From contig JAFNVE010000047.1 in NCBI GenBank assembly GCA_017379955.1, positions 1-24,542 on the forward strand: 24,542 nucleotides of DNA, written 5' to 3'. Position numbers and translations under genes: made by a program. The stretch comes from Tidjanibacter sp. (GTDB lineage: Bacteria; Bacteroidota; Bacteroidia; Bacteroidales; Rikenellaceae). Below are positions 15,088 through 23,661 of this stretch, piece after piece (position 1 is the first letter of the stretch; every line of letters begins with the position of its first letter). The notes under the pieces are model-generated. The model was given only the letters and a program-made list of their open reading frames with translations. It was not told where the DNA came from and made no database searches.

Positions 15088-15208
15088 AAAGTCGTCTGGC
15101 TGGTAAATTTTGCACTTCCCTAGTAAGGCGTCGCCTCACATACGACAAAGTATGCTTCGGCTAGCCTTCCTTCACGAAGCCCAAAATTTCCTCAGCCATA
15201 CAACTTTT
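15085..15208. repeat. MITE-like inverted-repeat element after pyrE
   Basis: Begins TAAAAAGTCGTCTGGCTGG with the TAA serving as the pyrE stop. The imperfectly complementary right arm is at 15176-15208. The 35 nt at the left end match the element after pyrD. The loop differs and contains CATAC-GACAAA-GTATG, also found at the window start. Confidence 0.75.
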
Positions 15209-15446
15209 GGGTCGCAGACCCTTTTCTACTGAGGAGCATTTGTGGGGATTGTGAGGTGGCAGGCTCCGTACTAATGTTGTTGGGGGCTGTGGTGTGATGG
15301 GAATAATAGGAATAATAGGAATTATGGGAATAATAGGAAATTTCCTTAAACTCTTTAAACTCATTAAACTCCCTAACCTCCCTACCAAACAATAGAAAAG
15401 AGTCTAAACCTCAATTTTGAATTTTGCATTTTGAATTTTGAATTAT
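15209..15446. repeat. Downstream module, 9-nt-period hairpin repeat and AT-rich repeat before pyrB
   Basis: GGGTC-GCA-GACCC (15209-15221) plus TTTT and the G-rich module repeat those after pyrD. A purine tract of GGAATAATA units (15298-15341) is followed by a pyrimidine tract (15342-15384). At 15413-15446 come ATTTTGAATTTTG units. No TAnnTTTG box was found, so pyrB may depend on read-through. Confidence 0.7.
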
Positions 15447-15459
15447 AAAAGGTATTATC

Positions 15460-16545
15460 ATGAAGCATCTGATTGATCCAACTGATTTGTCGGTACAGGA
15501 GACCGAAGAGATTGTTGATTTGGCTTTGCGAATTATTGCCGATCGCCCCGCTTACAGCGAGGTGTGCAAGGGCAAGAAGCTCGCTACACTTTTCTACGAG
15601 CCCAGCACTCGTACTCGTCTGAGTTTCACCTCGGCGATGATGGAGTTGGGTGGTAATGTGATTGGATTTTCTGACGCCAAGAACTCCTCGGTGAGCAAGG
15701 GCGAGACTGTGGCAGACACAGCGCGTGTTATCAGCTGCTTTGCCGATATTATCGCTATGCGCCACTTCGAGGAGGGTGCACCTCTGGTTGCTGCTCAGGT
15801 GGCGGGTATCCCCATCATCAATGCGGGTGATGGCAGCCATAGCCATCCCACACAGACCCTCACCGACCTGCTCACCATCAAGCGTGAGAAGGGTCGTTTT
15901 GACAACCTTACTATCGGTTTCTGCGGTGACCTTCGCTTTGGCCGTACTGTGCACTCGCTCATCAAGGCACTCTCGCGCTATCAGAACAACAAGGTTATCC
16001 TCATCGCCCCCGATGAGTTGCGCCTGCCAAGTTATATGAAGCACGAGGTGTGCGACAAGTATGGCGTGGAGTACCGCGAGGTGAGCAATATGGAGGAGGT
16101 GATGCCCGAGTTGGACATACTCTATATGACCCGTGTGCAGAAGGAGCGTTTCCTCGACGAGGACGACTTTGACCGCCTGAAAGATAGTTTTATCCTCGAC
16201 CCCTCGAAACTTGTCAGCGCAAAGGAGGATATGATTATCCTGCACCCCCTGCCCCGCGTTAACGAGATTACCAAGGAGGTCGATGCCGACCCGAGAGCAG
16301 CCTATTTCCGCCAGGTGGAGAACGGCAAGTTTGTGCGTATGGCACTCATCTGCAAACTCTTGGAGTGGGCTAAGGATGATAGCAAGACCAACCAGCTCGT
16401 GCCCGACGATGTGATTGTCAACCAGCACCGTTGCGCCAACAAGCGTTGTATCTCTGTGATGGAGAATGTCGATTCGCTCTTCCGCAAGGCTGAGGGCGAG
16501 GATGGCGTTTACCGTTGCGTCTACTGCGAGAGCAAGGCGAAATAG
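15460..16545 (+). CDS. pyrB: Aspartate carbamoyltransferase with C-terminal PyrI-like zinc ribbon
   Basis: Condenses carbamoyl phosphate and aspartate, the committed pyrimidine step. Residues 1-305 or so are the catalytic fold: carbamoyl-phosphate loop STRTR (49-53), SKGET with K80, HPTQTLTDL (129-137) and HPLPR. The protein has 361 residues, about 50 more than a plain catalytic chain. The tail has C325, C330, C353 and C356 in a C-x4-C-x22-C-x2-C pattern, closely matching the zinc domain of the PyrI regulatory chain (x4, x23, x2 in E. coli). The PyrI nucleotide-binding domain is absent and no pyrI is in the window. Fused, truncated regulatory regions are known from Thermotoga-type enzymes. 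Confidence 0.92.
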   Translation: MKHLIDPTDLSVQETEEIVDLALRIIADRPAYSEVCKGKKLATLFYEPSTRTRLSFTSAMMELGGNVIGFSDAKNSSVSKGETVADTARVISCFADIIAMRHFEEGAPLVAAQVAGIPIINAGDGSHSHPTQTLTDLLTIKREKGRFDNLTIGFCGDLRFGRTVHSLIKALSRYQNNKVILIAPDELRLPSYMKHEVCDKYGVEYREVSNMEEVMPELDILYMTRVQKERFLDEDDFDRLKDSFILDPSKLVSAKEDMIILHPLPRVNEITKEVDADPRAAYFRQVENGKFVRMALICKLLEWAKDDSKTNQLVPDDVIVNQHRCANKRCISVMENVDSLFRKAEGEDGVYRCVYCESKAK

Positions 16546-16615
16546 GGCGTTGCGTAGAGTGTGTTTGCAACGATTACACATAAAGCGCAAAAGTGTTAGT
16601 AAACAGTTGATAAAA

Positions 16616-16639
16616 GTATTTTAAAAAATTTTAAAATAC
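16616..16639. promoter_or_regulatory. Perfect 11-bp AT palindrome at the pur promoter
   Basis: GTATTTTAAAA and TTTTAAAATAC flank an AA centre. The right arm overlaps the expected -33 position of the candidate pur promoter. It could be a repressor operator or a curved UP-type element. Confidence 0.45.
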
Positions 16640-16660
16640 CGCAAAGATTCGCTATTTTCG
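16629..16660 (+). promoter_or_regulatory. Candidate pur operon promoter
   Basis: TTTT (16629-16632), 20 nt, then TATTTTCG (16653-16660). This is TTTG-N20-TAnnTTTG with one mismatch in each box. It lies 31 nt before the leader ORF. Confidence 0.4.
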
Positions 16661-16691
16661 CGGTGTAATTAGGAATACCAACCCAGACAAT

Positions 16692-16832
16692 ATGGTGCTG
16701 TATCTGAAATCCAAGTTATCTGCTTTGCCGAGCGATATAAGTCGTGCGGGCAGTGGTGGTGGATGCCTCTCTGTGGGGTCTCTGCAAGTGGATTGTACTC
16801 AGCAGGCAGCACACAGTGGGGGAATAGTATAA
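16692..16832 (+). CDS. Putative pur leader peptide (46 residues)
   Basis: A short ORF in the purE leader starts MVLYLKSKLSALPSD and ends AAHSGGIV, with its stop 8 nt before a terminator hairpin. Within it GTTA-CTGC-GCCG (16715-16730, with a bulged T and a TTT/C internal loop) can pair with 16843-16855, the left arm of that terminator. It shares a small motif, SV(V)GS-x-Q, with the pyr leader peptide. Whether it is translated is not shown by sequence alone; there is no Shine-Dalgarno site, as is usual in this phylum. Confidence 0.45.
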   Translation: MVLYLKSKLSALPSDISRAGSGGGCLSVGSLQVDCTQQAAHSGGIV

Positions 16833-16840
16833 CAACGAAT

Positions 16841-16884
16841 AACGGCCGCAGTAACAAAATGGGAGTTACGGCGGCTGTTTGTTT
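16841..16884 (+). terminator. Candidate attenuator terminator before purE
   Basis: AACGGCCGC-A-GTAAC (16841-16855) pairs with GTTAC-G-GCGGCTGTT (16865-16879): 14 pairs, one of them G-U, with one A/G mismatch and loop AAAATGGGA. It runs into TTTGTTT (16878-16884). It lies 36 nt before the purE start. It is too far from pyrB (about 295 nt) to be an obvious pyrB terminator. Confidence 0.6.
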
Positions 16885-16920
16885 ATGATTTTTAAGTATT
16901 TAAGCAAAATATAAAGAATT

Positions 16921-17394
16921 ATGAAAGTAGGTATTGTGATGGGCTCCAAGAGTGACTTGGATGTTATGATGCCCGCCGCCGATACTCTTGAAAGTTTTGG
17001 CGTTGAGGTTGAGGTGCGAGTTATCAGTGCGCACCGTACGCCCGATTTGGCTGCCGAGTGGGCAGGAACAGCACGCGAGCGTGGCTTGGAGGTGATTATT
17101 GCAGGCGCAGGTGGCGCAGCACATCTTGCAGGTGTTATGGCAGCGATGACTCCTCTGCCCGTGATTGGTATTCCTGTGAAGTCGCGTAGCCTCGAGGGTC
17201 TGGATTCGCTCCTGTCGATGGTGCAGATGCCCTCGGGTATTCCTGTGGCTTGTGTGGCTATCAATGGTGCAAAAAATGCTGCTCTGCTGGCAGTGCAGAT
17301 GTTGGCCCTCAAATACCCCGAGCTGGCTGAGAAGTTCGACGCTTTCCGTGCAAAGCAGACAGCCGATGTTGAAGCAATAACCGTGATAAAGTAA
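16921..17394 (+). CDS. purE: N5-carboxyaminoimidazole ribonucleotide mutase
   Basis: Moves the carboxyl group of N5-CAIR to give CAIR in de novo purine synthesis (class I). A class II AIR carboxylase role cannot be excluded without seeing purK. It has 157 residues. GSKSDLDVM lies at 8-16, SAHRTPD at 36-42 with the catalytic H38, and [14 protein letters not shown] binds the ribosyl phosphate. It is the first enzyme gene of the pur operon, and purL starts 6 nt after its stop. Confidence 0.95.
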   Translation: MKVGIVMGSKSDLDVMMPAADTLESFGVEVEVRVISAHRTPDLAAEWAGTARERGLEVIIAGAGGAAHLAGVMAAMTPLPVIGIPVKSRSLEGLDSLLSMVQMPSGIPVACVAINGAKNAALLAVQMLALKYPELAEKFDAFRAKQTADVEAITVIK

Positions 17395-17400
17395 GATAAA

Positions 17401-20400
17401 ATGAGCCAAAATCATAAACCCAGAAGGGTATTTGTAGAGAAACGAGAGATGTTCCGTGTGGAGGCTGAGAGTCTGCGTTCGGAGTTCAATGCTAATCTGT
17501 CGCTCGACATCAAGTCGTTGCGTCTGCTCTGCGTCTATGACCTCTTCGGCTTCTCCGACGAGTTGTTGGAGCGTTGCCGCTACCGTGTATTCGGCGAGGT
17601 GGTGACCGACCGCGTGACTGATGAGATGCCCGAGGCAGAGGGTGCAGTGCTGGCTGTGGAGTATCTCCCCGGTCAGTTCGACCAGCGTGCCGCTTCGGCA
17701 GTCGACTGTGTTCACCTGATTGAGCCTGCGGCTGAGATTGCTATCAAGAGCAGCCGTCTGCTGATGTTCGACTCGGGCGTGTCGGCTGAGGATATGGAGC
17801 GCATCCGCCACTACTACATCAACGCTGTGGAGTCGCGTGAGAAAGACCTCTCGCGCCTTGACAATAGCGAGAGCGCAGAGAAGAAGCCCGTTCCCGTGTT
17901 GGAGGGTTTCACCGCGATGGAGAGCGATGAGGAACTTGCCGCTTTCTGCTCGGAGTGGGGCCTGGCAATGAACACCGACGATCTGCGTACCGTTGTGGAG
18001 TATTTCCGCAATGAGGGTCGTCAGCCCAACCAGACCGAGTTGCGCATCCTCGACACCTATTGGAGTGACCACTGCCGCCACACCACCTTCACCACCCACA
18101 TCACCGATATCGAGATTGAGCCCTCGGCAATGAGCGACTCGCTCGCTGAGGCTGTGGCACTGTGGAAGGAGTTGCGCGCAAAACTCGGTCGCACCGAGAA
18201 GCCTTTCTGCCTGATGGATTTGGCAACTATCGGTGCGCGCTACCTCTCTTCGATTGGTGCGCTCGACGACCAGGAGCAGAGCGAGGAGAACAACGCTTGC
18301 AGTATCTTCATCGATGTAGATGTTGATGGCGAAATTGAGCGTTACCTCTTGCAGTTCAAGAATGAGACACACAACCACCCCACCGAGATTGAGCCCTTTG
18401 GTGGTGCTTCGACCTGTCTGGGTGGTGCAATCCGTGACCCGCTGTCGGGACGTAGTTATGTCTACCAGGCGATGCGTGTGACGGGTGCAGGTAACATATA
18501 TGCCACCGTTGCCGAGACCTTGGAGGGTAAGTTGCCCCAGAGGGTTATCTCGCTCAAAGCAGCGGCAGGCTACTCTTCGTATGGTAACCAGATGGGTCTG
18601 GCGACTACCTGCGTGAGAGAGATTTTCCACCCCGGCTACACCGCTAAGCGTATGGAGGTAGGTGCAGTTGTGGGTGCAGTTAAGGCGGACAGTGTTCGCC
18701 GTGAGTCCCCCGCAGCGGGCGATGTTGTGCTGATGCTCGGTGGCCGTACAGGTCGCGATGGTATCGGTGGTGCAACAGGCTCGTCGAAGGAGCACAACAC
18801 CAAGTCGCTCGAGGAGTGCGGCAGTGAGGTGCAGAAGGGTAATGCTCCCGAGGAGCGTAAGTTGCAGCGTCTGTTCCGCAGAGCAGAGGTTACCCGCCTG
18901 ATTAAGAAGTCGAACGACTTTGGTGCGGGTGGTGTGAGCGTTGCGATTGGTGAGTTGGCAGATGGCCTGGATATCTTCCTCGACCGTGTGCCTACCAAGT
19001 ATAGCGGTCTGAACTCTACCGAACTTGCTATCAGCGAGTCGCAGGAGCGTATGTCGGTGGTTATCGAGCCTAAGGACGAGGCCGAGTTCCGTCGCTACTG
19101 TGCCGAGGAGAATATTGAGGTAACCCACGTTGCCAATGTCACCGACACAGCCCGTATGAGAATGTTCTACGGCGAGGATAAGGTTGTAGACCTCTCTCGC
19201 GAGTTTATTGATTCGGCAGGTGCTATCCACCGTGCGGCAATCACCATTGCTGCCGAGGATGTTGTTGGTATGCCTGCCCGTGAGGTCGATGGCGAGGATG
19301 CTAAGGAGCGTTTCCTTGTCAATCTGACTGACGATAATGTTGTATGCCAGAAGGGTCTGGTGGAGATGTTCGACTCGACTGTGGGTCGCTCGACAGTGCT
19401 TATGCCCTACGGTGGTGCTACTCAGCAGACCGAGGCTCAAGTGTCGATGCAGAAGATTCCTGTGGGCGACGCTGTGACCAACACCGCAAGTGTGATGACC
19501 TTCGGCTACAACCCCGATGTGGCAGAGTCGAGCCCCTACCATAGTGCAGCCTACGCTGTTGTCGAGGCTGTGGCTAAGGCTGTGGCTGCCGGTGCTCCCT
19601 GGCGCGGTATGCGCTTCTCGTATCAGGAGTATTTCGAGAAGATGTCTTCGCGCAAGGCTTGGGGTAAACCCCTCTCGGCACTGCTCGGCGCACTGCGTAT
19701 GCAGGTAGAGCTGAACCTGCCCTCTATTGGTGGTAAGGACTCGATGAGTGGTACCTTCGGTGATATGAGCGTACCTCCCACCCTTATCGCATTTGGTGTA
19801 ACTACCATTGACGCCCGCAAGGCACTTAGTCCTGAGTTCAAGGGTGCAGGCCACCCCGTATATCTCGTTCGTCACACCCCCAAGGCTGACGGTATGCCCG
19901 ACACCGAGCAACTCGCTCGCCTTTGGGACGCTGTTGGCAGTGAGGTAGAGCGCGGCTCGCTCCTGGCAGGCTGGGCAGTTACCTTTGGTGGCGTGGCTGA
20001 GGGTCTGGCTAAGATGACCTTCGGTAACCGTGTGGGTGTTGAGGTTAATATGCCCGAGGCTGAACTCTACGACTACGCTTACGGCTCGATTCTGGTTGAG
20101 ACCGACGGTCGCGAGCTGAACTTCGAGGGTGCAGAACTGATTGGTAAGACTATCAGCGAGCCTGTCATTAAGATTAACGGCACAGAGATTTCGATTGCTG
20201 AGGCTGTTGAGGCCAACTGCGAGCGATTCACCTCGGTCTATCCTTCGGAGGCAGTGCCCTATATGAAGGAGGTTGATTGCTGCGAGGCACCCTTCCGCTC
20301 GGAGTACCGCCCATATAGCGGTGAGGCGAAGGAGAGCCCCGTTGTCTATCTCCCCGTATTCCCCGGTACAAACTGCGACTACGATACCGCCAAGGCATTT

Positions 20401-21135
20401 GTTCAGGCAGGTGCGCAGACCACCACTTCGGTACTCTGCAACCTGACTGCTGACGATGTGAACAACTCGATTGCGCTGATGTGTCAGAAGATTGACGAGG
20501 CCGATATCGTGGTGTTCAGCGGTGGTTTCTCGGCAGGTGACGAGCCCGACGGTAGCGGTAAGTTTATCGCTGCTGTGCTCTGCAACGCCGATGTTAAGGC
20601 TGCTATGGAGCGTCTGTTGCAGCGCGACGGTCTGGTGCTCGGTATCTGCAACGGTTTCCAGGCACTCATCAAGTCGGGTCTGTTGCCCTTCGGCAAGATT
20701 GGCGAGTTGACTACCGAGTCGCCCACCTTGTTCCGCAACGATATCAACCGCCACATCTCGCAGATTGTGACTACCCGCGTTGCTTCGGCTGCTTCGCCCT
20801 GGTTGGCGGGCTTCACCGAGGGCGAGTTGCACTCGATTGCTGTGAGCCACGGCGAGGGTAAGTTTGTGGTTGGCAAGGAACTCGCAGAGCAGTTGTTCCG
20901 CGATGGTCAGGTAGCCTTCCGCTATGCTGACGCAGAGGGTCAGCCCACTATGGCGTCGCCCCAGAACCCCAATGGTTCTTACTACGCTATTGAGGGTATC
21001 TGCTCGCCCGACGGTCGAATCCTTGGCAAGATGGGTCACACCGAGCGTTGGGAGGATAACCTCTTCAAGAATATCAGCGGTAACAAAAGCCAGCGACTCT
21101 TTGAGAATGCTGTCAACTATTTCCGCAAAAAATAA
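17401..21135 (+). CDS. purL: Phosphoribosylformylglycinamidine synthase (large, single-chain)
   Basis: Converts FGAR to FGAM with ATP and glutamine. It has 1244 residues, the long single-chain form, so separate PurS and PurQ are not needed. An N-terminal PurS-like domain (about 1-150) is followed by a linker with DTYWSDHCRHTTF (about 219-231). Two AIRS-type ATP-binding halves include KNETHNHPTEIEPF (about 320-333). The C-terminal glutamine amidotransferase carries nucleophile C1083 in GICNGFQ and the pair H1150/E1152 in SHGEGK. It is the second gene of the pur operon. Confidence 0.96.
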   Translation: MSQNHKPRRVFVEKREMFRVEAESLRSEFNANLSLDIKSLRLLCVYDLFGFSDELLERCRYRVFGEVVTDRVTDEMPEAEGAVLAVEYLPGQFDQRAASAVDCVHLIEPAAEIAIKSSRLLMFDSGVSAEDMERIRHYYINAVESREKDLSRLDNSESAEKKPVPVLEGFTAMESDEELAAFCSEWGLAMNTDDLRTVVEYFRNEGRQPNQTELRILDTYWSDHCRHTTFTTHITDIEIEPSAMSDSLAEAVALWKELRAKLGRTEKPFCLMDLATIGARYLSSIGALDDQEQSEENNACSIFIDVDVDGEIERYLLQFKNETHNHPTEIEPFGGASTCLGGAIRDPLSGRSYVYQAMRVTGAGNIYATVAETLEGKLPQRVISLKAAAGYSSYGNQMGLATTCVREIFHPGYTAKRMEVGAVVGAVKADSVRRESPAAGDVVLMLGGRTGRDGIGGATGSSKEHNTKSLEECGSEVQKGNAPEERKLQRLFRRAEVTRLIKKSNDFGAGGVSVAIGELADGLDIFLDRVPTKYSGLNSTELAISESQERMSVVIEPKDEAEFRRYCAEENIEVTHVANVTDTARMRMFYGEDKVVDLSREFIDSAGAIHRAAITIAAEDVVGMPAREVDGEDAKERFLVNLTDDNVVCQKGLVEMFDSTVGRSTVLMPYGGATQQTEAQVSMQKIPVGDAVTNTASVMTFGYNPDVAESSPYHSAAYAVVEAVAKAVAAGAPWRGMRFSYQEYFEKMSSRKAWGKPLSALLGALRMQVELNLPSIGGKDSMSGTFGDMSVPPTLIAFGVTTIDARKALSPEFKGAGHPVYLVRHTPKADGMPDTEQLARLWDAVGSEVERGSLLAGWAVTFGGVAEGLAKMTFGNRVGVEVNMPEAELYDYAYGSILVETDGRELNFEGAELIGKTISEPVIKINGTEISIAEAVEANCERFTSVYPSEAVPYMKEVDCCEAPFRSEYRPYSGEAKESPVVYLPVFPGTNCDYDTAKAFVQAGAQTTTSVLCNLTADDVNNSIALMCQKIDEADIVVFSGGFSAGDEPDGSGKFIAAVLCNADVKAAMERLLQRDGLVLGICNGFQALIKSGLLPFGKIGELTTESPTLFRNDINRHISQIVTTRVASAASPWLAGFTEGELHSIAVSHGEGKFVVGKELAEQLFRDGQVAFRYADAEGQPTMASPQNPNGSYYAIEGICSPDGRILGKMGHTERWEDNLFKNISGNKSQRLFENAVNYFRKK

Positions 21136-21167
21136 AACAGGATTATTAGGTTAGCACATACTGATAT

Positions 21168-22586
21168 ATGTTTGATGACAAAATGAATAAAGGAATCCAT
21201 GAGGAGTGTGGTGTTTTCGGTCTCTTTGGCGTAAATAATGCCGCAAACCTCACCTATTATGGTCTGCACAATCTTCAACACCGTGGTCAGGAGGGTTGCG
21301 GTATTGTAAGTGCTGTCGATGGTAAACTCTCGCGTGTGCGAGGTGGCGGTTTGGTTACCGAGGTGTTCAATCAGGCTAAGCTCGATAAGTTGGCTGGCTC
21401 GATGGCTATCGGCCACGTTCGCTATTCGAGTGCGGGCAATGGCGGCGAGGAGAATATCCAGCCTCTGCTCTTCCATCACTCGACAGGTGACTTCGCTATG
21501 GCACACAATGGTAATATTGTGAATGCCACTGCTTTGCGCTTGGCTTTGGAGGCTCGTGGCAGCCTCTTCCAGACCTCGTCGGATACTGAGGTGCTGGCTC
21601 ACCTCATCAAGAAGGATGGTGCCGATGAGCACCGTATCTTCCCTCTGCTGAGTGCGCTTGAACAGCTCGACGGTGCTTTTGCAATTCTGATTATGACCCC
21701 CAAGCGTATCTATGCTTGCCGCGATAAGTACGGTATGCGTCCCTTGTCGCTCGGTCGTATGAAGAACAACCCCGAGGCCTATGTTGTGGCAAGCGAGACT
21801 TGCGCATTTGACGCTGTGGGTGCTGAGTATCTGCGCGATGTAGAGCCGGGCGAGGTGGTGACTATCGACCACCACGGCTTGCGCAGCAACTTCTACACTG
21901 AGAAGTGTCAGAGGAAGATGTGTGCTATGGAGTTTATCTACTTCGCTCGCCCCGACAGCGATATCGAGGGTTGCAATGTGCACGCCTATCGTAAGGAGTC
22001 GGGTCGTCTGCTCTGGAAGGAGGCACCTGCCGATGCCGATTTGGTAGTCGGTGTGCCCGATTCGAGCCTCAGTGCCGCTATCGGTTACAGCGAGGCGAGT
22101 GGTCTGCCCTATGAGATGGGTATGATTAAGAGCAAGTATGTGGCTCGTACCTTTATTCAGCCCTCGCAGGAGATGCGCGAGAAGGGTGTGAAGATGAAAC
22201 TTTCGGTCGTTCACTCGATTGTTAAGGATAAGCGAGTGGTGCTGGTCGATGACTCGATTGTGCGTGGTACCACCTCCCGCAACCTTGTGCAGATGTTGCG
22301 TGATGCGGGTGCTAAGGAGGTGCATATGCGTATTGCGAGTCCTCCCTACTGCCACCCCTGCTACTATGGTGTCGATACCGGTACCTATGAGGAGTTGGTG
22401 GCTGCCAGCAAGTCGGTGGAGGAGATTCGCGAGATGATTGGTGCCGACTCGTTGGCATATCTCTCGGCTGAGTCGCTTCTGGCGGCGGGTCATCGTTCTG
22501 ATTTGTGTGCTGCCTGCTTCACAGGTAAGTATCCCACAGACCTCTACAAGGATGTAAAGGCTGAGAGCCGCGAAGATGTTGAGTAA
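21168..22586 (+). CDS. purF: Amidophosphoribosyltransferase
   Basis: Commits PRPP to purine synthesis using glutamine. It has 472 residues. The N-terminal glutaminase begins IHEECGVFGLFG, with C14 as nucleophile after a propeptide that must be removed. A second ATG at 21183 would give a shorter 8-residue propeptide. The PRPP site is RVVLVDDSIVRGTTSRN. Probable [4Fe-4S] ligands are C252, C398, C447 and C450 (the last two in DLCAACFTGKYPTD), as in the Bacillus-type enzyme. By family knowledge such enzymes are feedback-inhibited by AMP and GMP and are oxygen-labile. It lies 32 nt after purL. Confidence 0.95.
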   Translation: MFDDKMNKGIHEECGVFGLFGVNNAANLTYYGLHNLQHRGQEGCGIVSAVDGKLSRVRGGGLVTEVFNQAKLDKLAGSMAIGHVRYSSAGNGGEENIQPLLFHHSTGDFAMAHNGNIVNATALRLALEARGSLFQTSSDTEVLAHLIKKDGADEHRIFPLLSALEQLDGAFAILIMTPKRIYACRDKYGMRPLSLGRMKNNPEAYVVASETCAFDAVGAEYLRDVEPGEVVTIDHHGLRSNFYTEKCQRKMCAMEFIYFARPDSDIEGCNVHAYRKESGRLLWKEAPADADLVVGVPDSSLSAAIGYSEASGLPYEMGMIKSKYVARTFIQPSQEMREKGVKMKLSVVHSIVKDKRVVLVDDSIVRGTTSRNLVQMLRDAGAKEVHMRIASPPYCHPCYYGVDTGTYEELVAASKSVEEIREMIGADSLAYLSAESLLAAGHRSDLCAACFTGKYPTDLYKDVKAESREDVE

Positions 22587-22611
22587 AAATAAATAAAAAT
22601 ATAAAATAGTT

Positions 22612-23637
22612 ATGGCAAAGTCTTATGAAGCGGCAGGAGTAAACCTCGAAGCCGGTTATGAAGTAGTTAAACGAATCAAGAAACACGTTGCCTCGACTGC
22701 TCGTGCAGGTGTTATGGGTAACATTGGCGCATTTGGTGGTATGTTCGATCTTGCCTCGCTGGGCTACAAGGAGCCTATCCTGGTGAGCGGTACCGATGGC
22801 GTGGGTACCAAACTCAAAATCGCTTTCGAGATGGACAAGCACGACACCGTGGGTGTTGATGCAGTCGCAATGTGCGTGAACGATGTCTTGGCACAGGGTG
22901 CTGAGCCTCTCTTCTTCCTCGACTATGTGGCTGTGGGTCACAACGAGCCTTATAAGGTAGAGGCTATCGTTAGCGGTGTTGCTGAGGGTTGCCGTCAGGC
23001 AGGTTGTGCGCTGATTGGTGGCGAGACTGCCGAGATGCCCGGTATGTATGAGGGTGGCGAGTACGATATCGCAGGTTTCACCTGTGGTGTTGTTGAGCGC
23101 AGCAAACTCATCGACGGCACTAAGGTAGCGGTTGGCGATGTCTTGGTTGGTATCGCTTCGAGCGGTGTTCACTCCAACGGTTTCAGCCTTGTGCGCAAGG
23201 TGGTCGCCGACGGTGGTCTGGACTTGCATCAGGCATATCCCGAGACCGGCGAGAAGCCTCTGGGCGAGGTGTTGCTCACCCCTACCCGCATCTATGTTCG
23301 TCAGGTGTTGCAGGTGATTGCCGAGTGTGATGTTCACGGCATCAGCCACATCACCGGTGGTGGTTTCGACGAGAATATCCCCCGCATCCTCCTCGAGGGT
23401 CAGGGTGTTGAGGTTACTGAGGGTAGTTGGGAGATTCTTCCCGTCTTCCGCCTCTTGGAGCGCGTGGGTGGTCTGCCTCACCGCGAGATGTTCAACATCT
23501 TCAATATGGGTATCGGTATGGTGATTGCCCTGCCCGAGAGCGACGCTCAGAAGGCTATCGACCTGCTCACCGCAGCAGGCGAGAAGGCATCGGTAATCGG
23601 TAAGGTTGTCGAGGGCGAAGGCGTAACCATTAAGTAG
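22612..23637 (+). CDS. purM: Phosphoribosylformylglycinamidine cyclo-ligase (AIR synthetase)
   Basis: Closes the imidazole ring of FGAM to give AIR with ATP, the step after PurL. It has 341 residues, the usual length. The ATP-binding segment [15 protein letters not shown] lies at about 59-73, followed by [20 protein letters not shown]. The second half carries GLASSG-type [17 protein letters not shown] and [13 protein letters not shown]. The start gives [13 protein letters not shown], typical for the family. It sits between purF (25 nt) and purN (24 nt). Confidence 0.96.
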   Translation: MAKSYEAAGVNLEAGYEVVKRIKKHVASTARAGVMGNIGAFGGMFDLASLGYKEPILVSGTDGVGTKLKIAFEMDKHDTVGVDAVAMCVNDVLAQGAEPLFFLDYVAVGHNEPYKVEAIVSGVAEGCRQAGCALIGGETAEMPGMYEGGEYDIAGFTCGVVERSKLIDGTKVAVGDVLVGIASSGVHSNGFSLVRKVVADGGLDLHQAYPETGEKPLGEVLLTPTRIYVRQVLQVIAECDVHGISHITGGGFDENIPRILLEGQGVEVTEGSWEILPVFRLLERVGGLPHREMFNIFNMGIGMVIALPESDAQKAIDLLTAAGEKASVIGKVVEGEGVTIK

Positions 23638-23661
23638 GCCATACCTTATAATATATAATAG

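Noticed and set aside
16546..16691. A known riboswitch aptamer in the purE leader
   Set aside because: I looked for familiar purine, PRPP, THF and similar aptamer cores and did not recognise any. A covariance-model search would settle it.
16900..21039. A 1379-codon open frame on the minus strand
   Set aside because: It lies exactly antisense to purL and purE, whose motifs are unambiguous. Codon bias with few antisense stops explains it, and the translation shows no domain.
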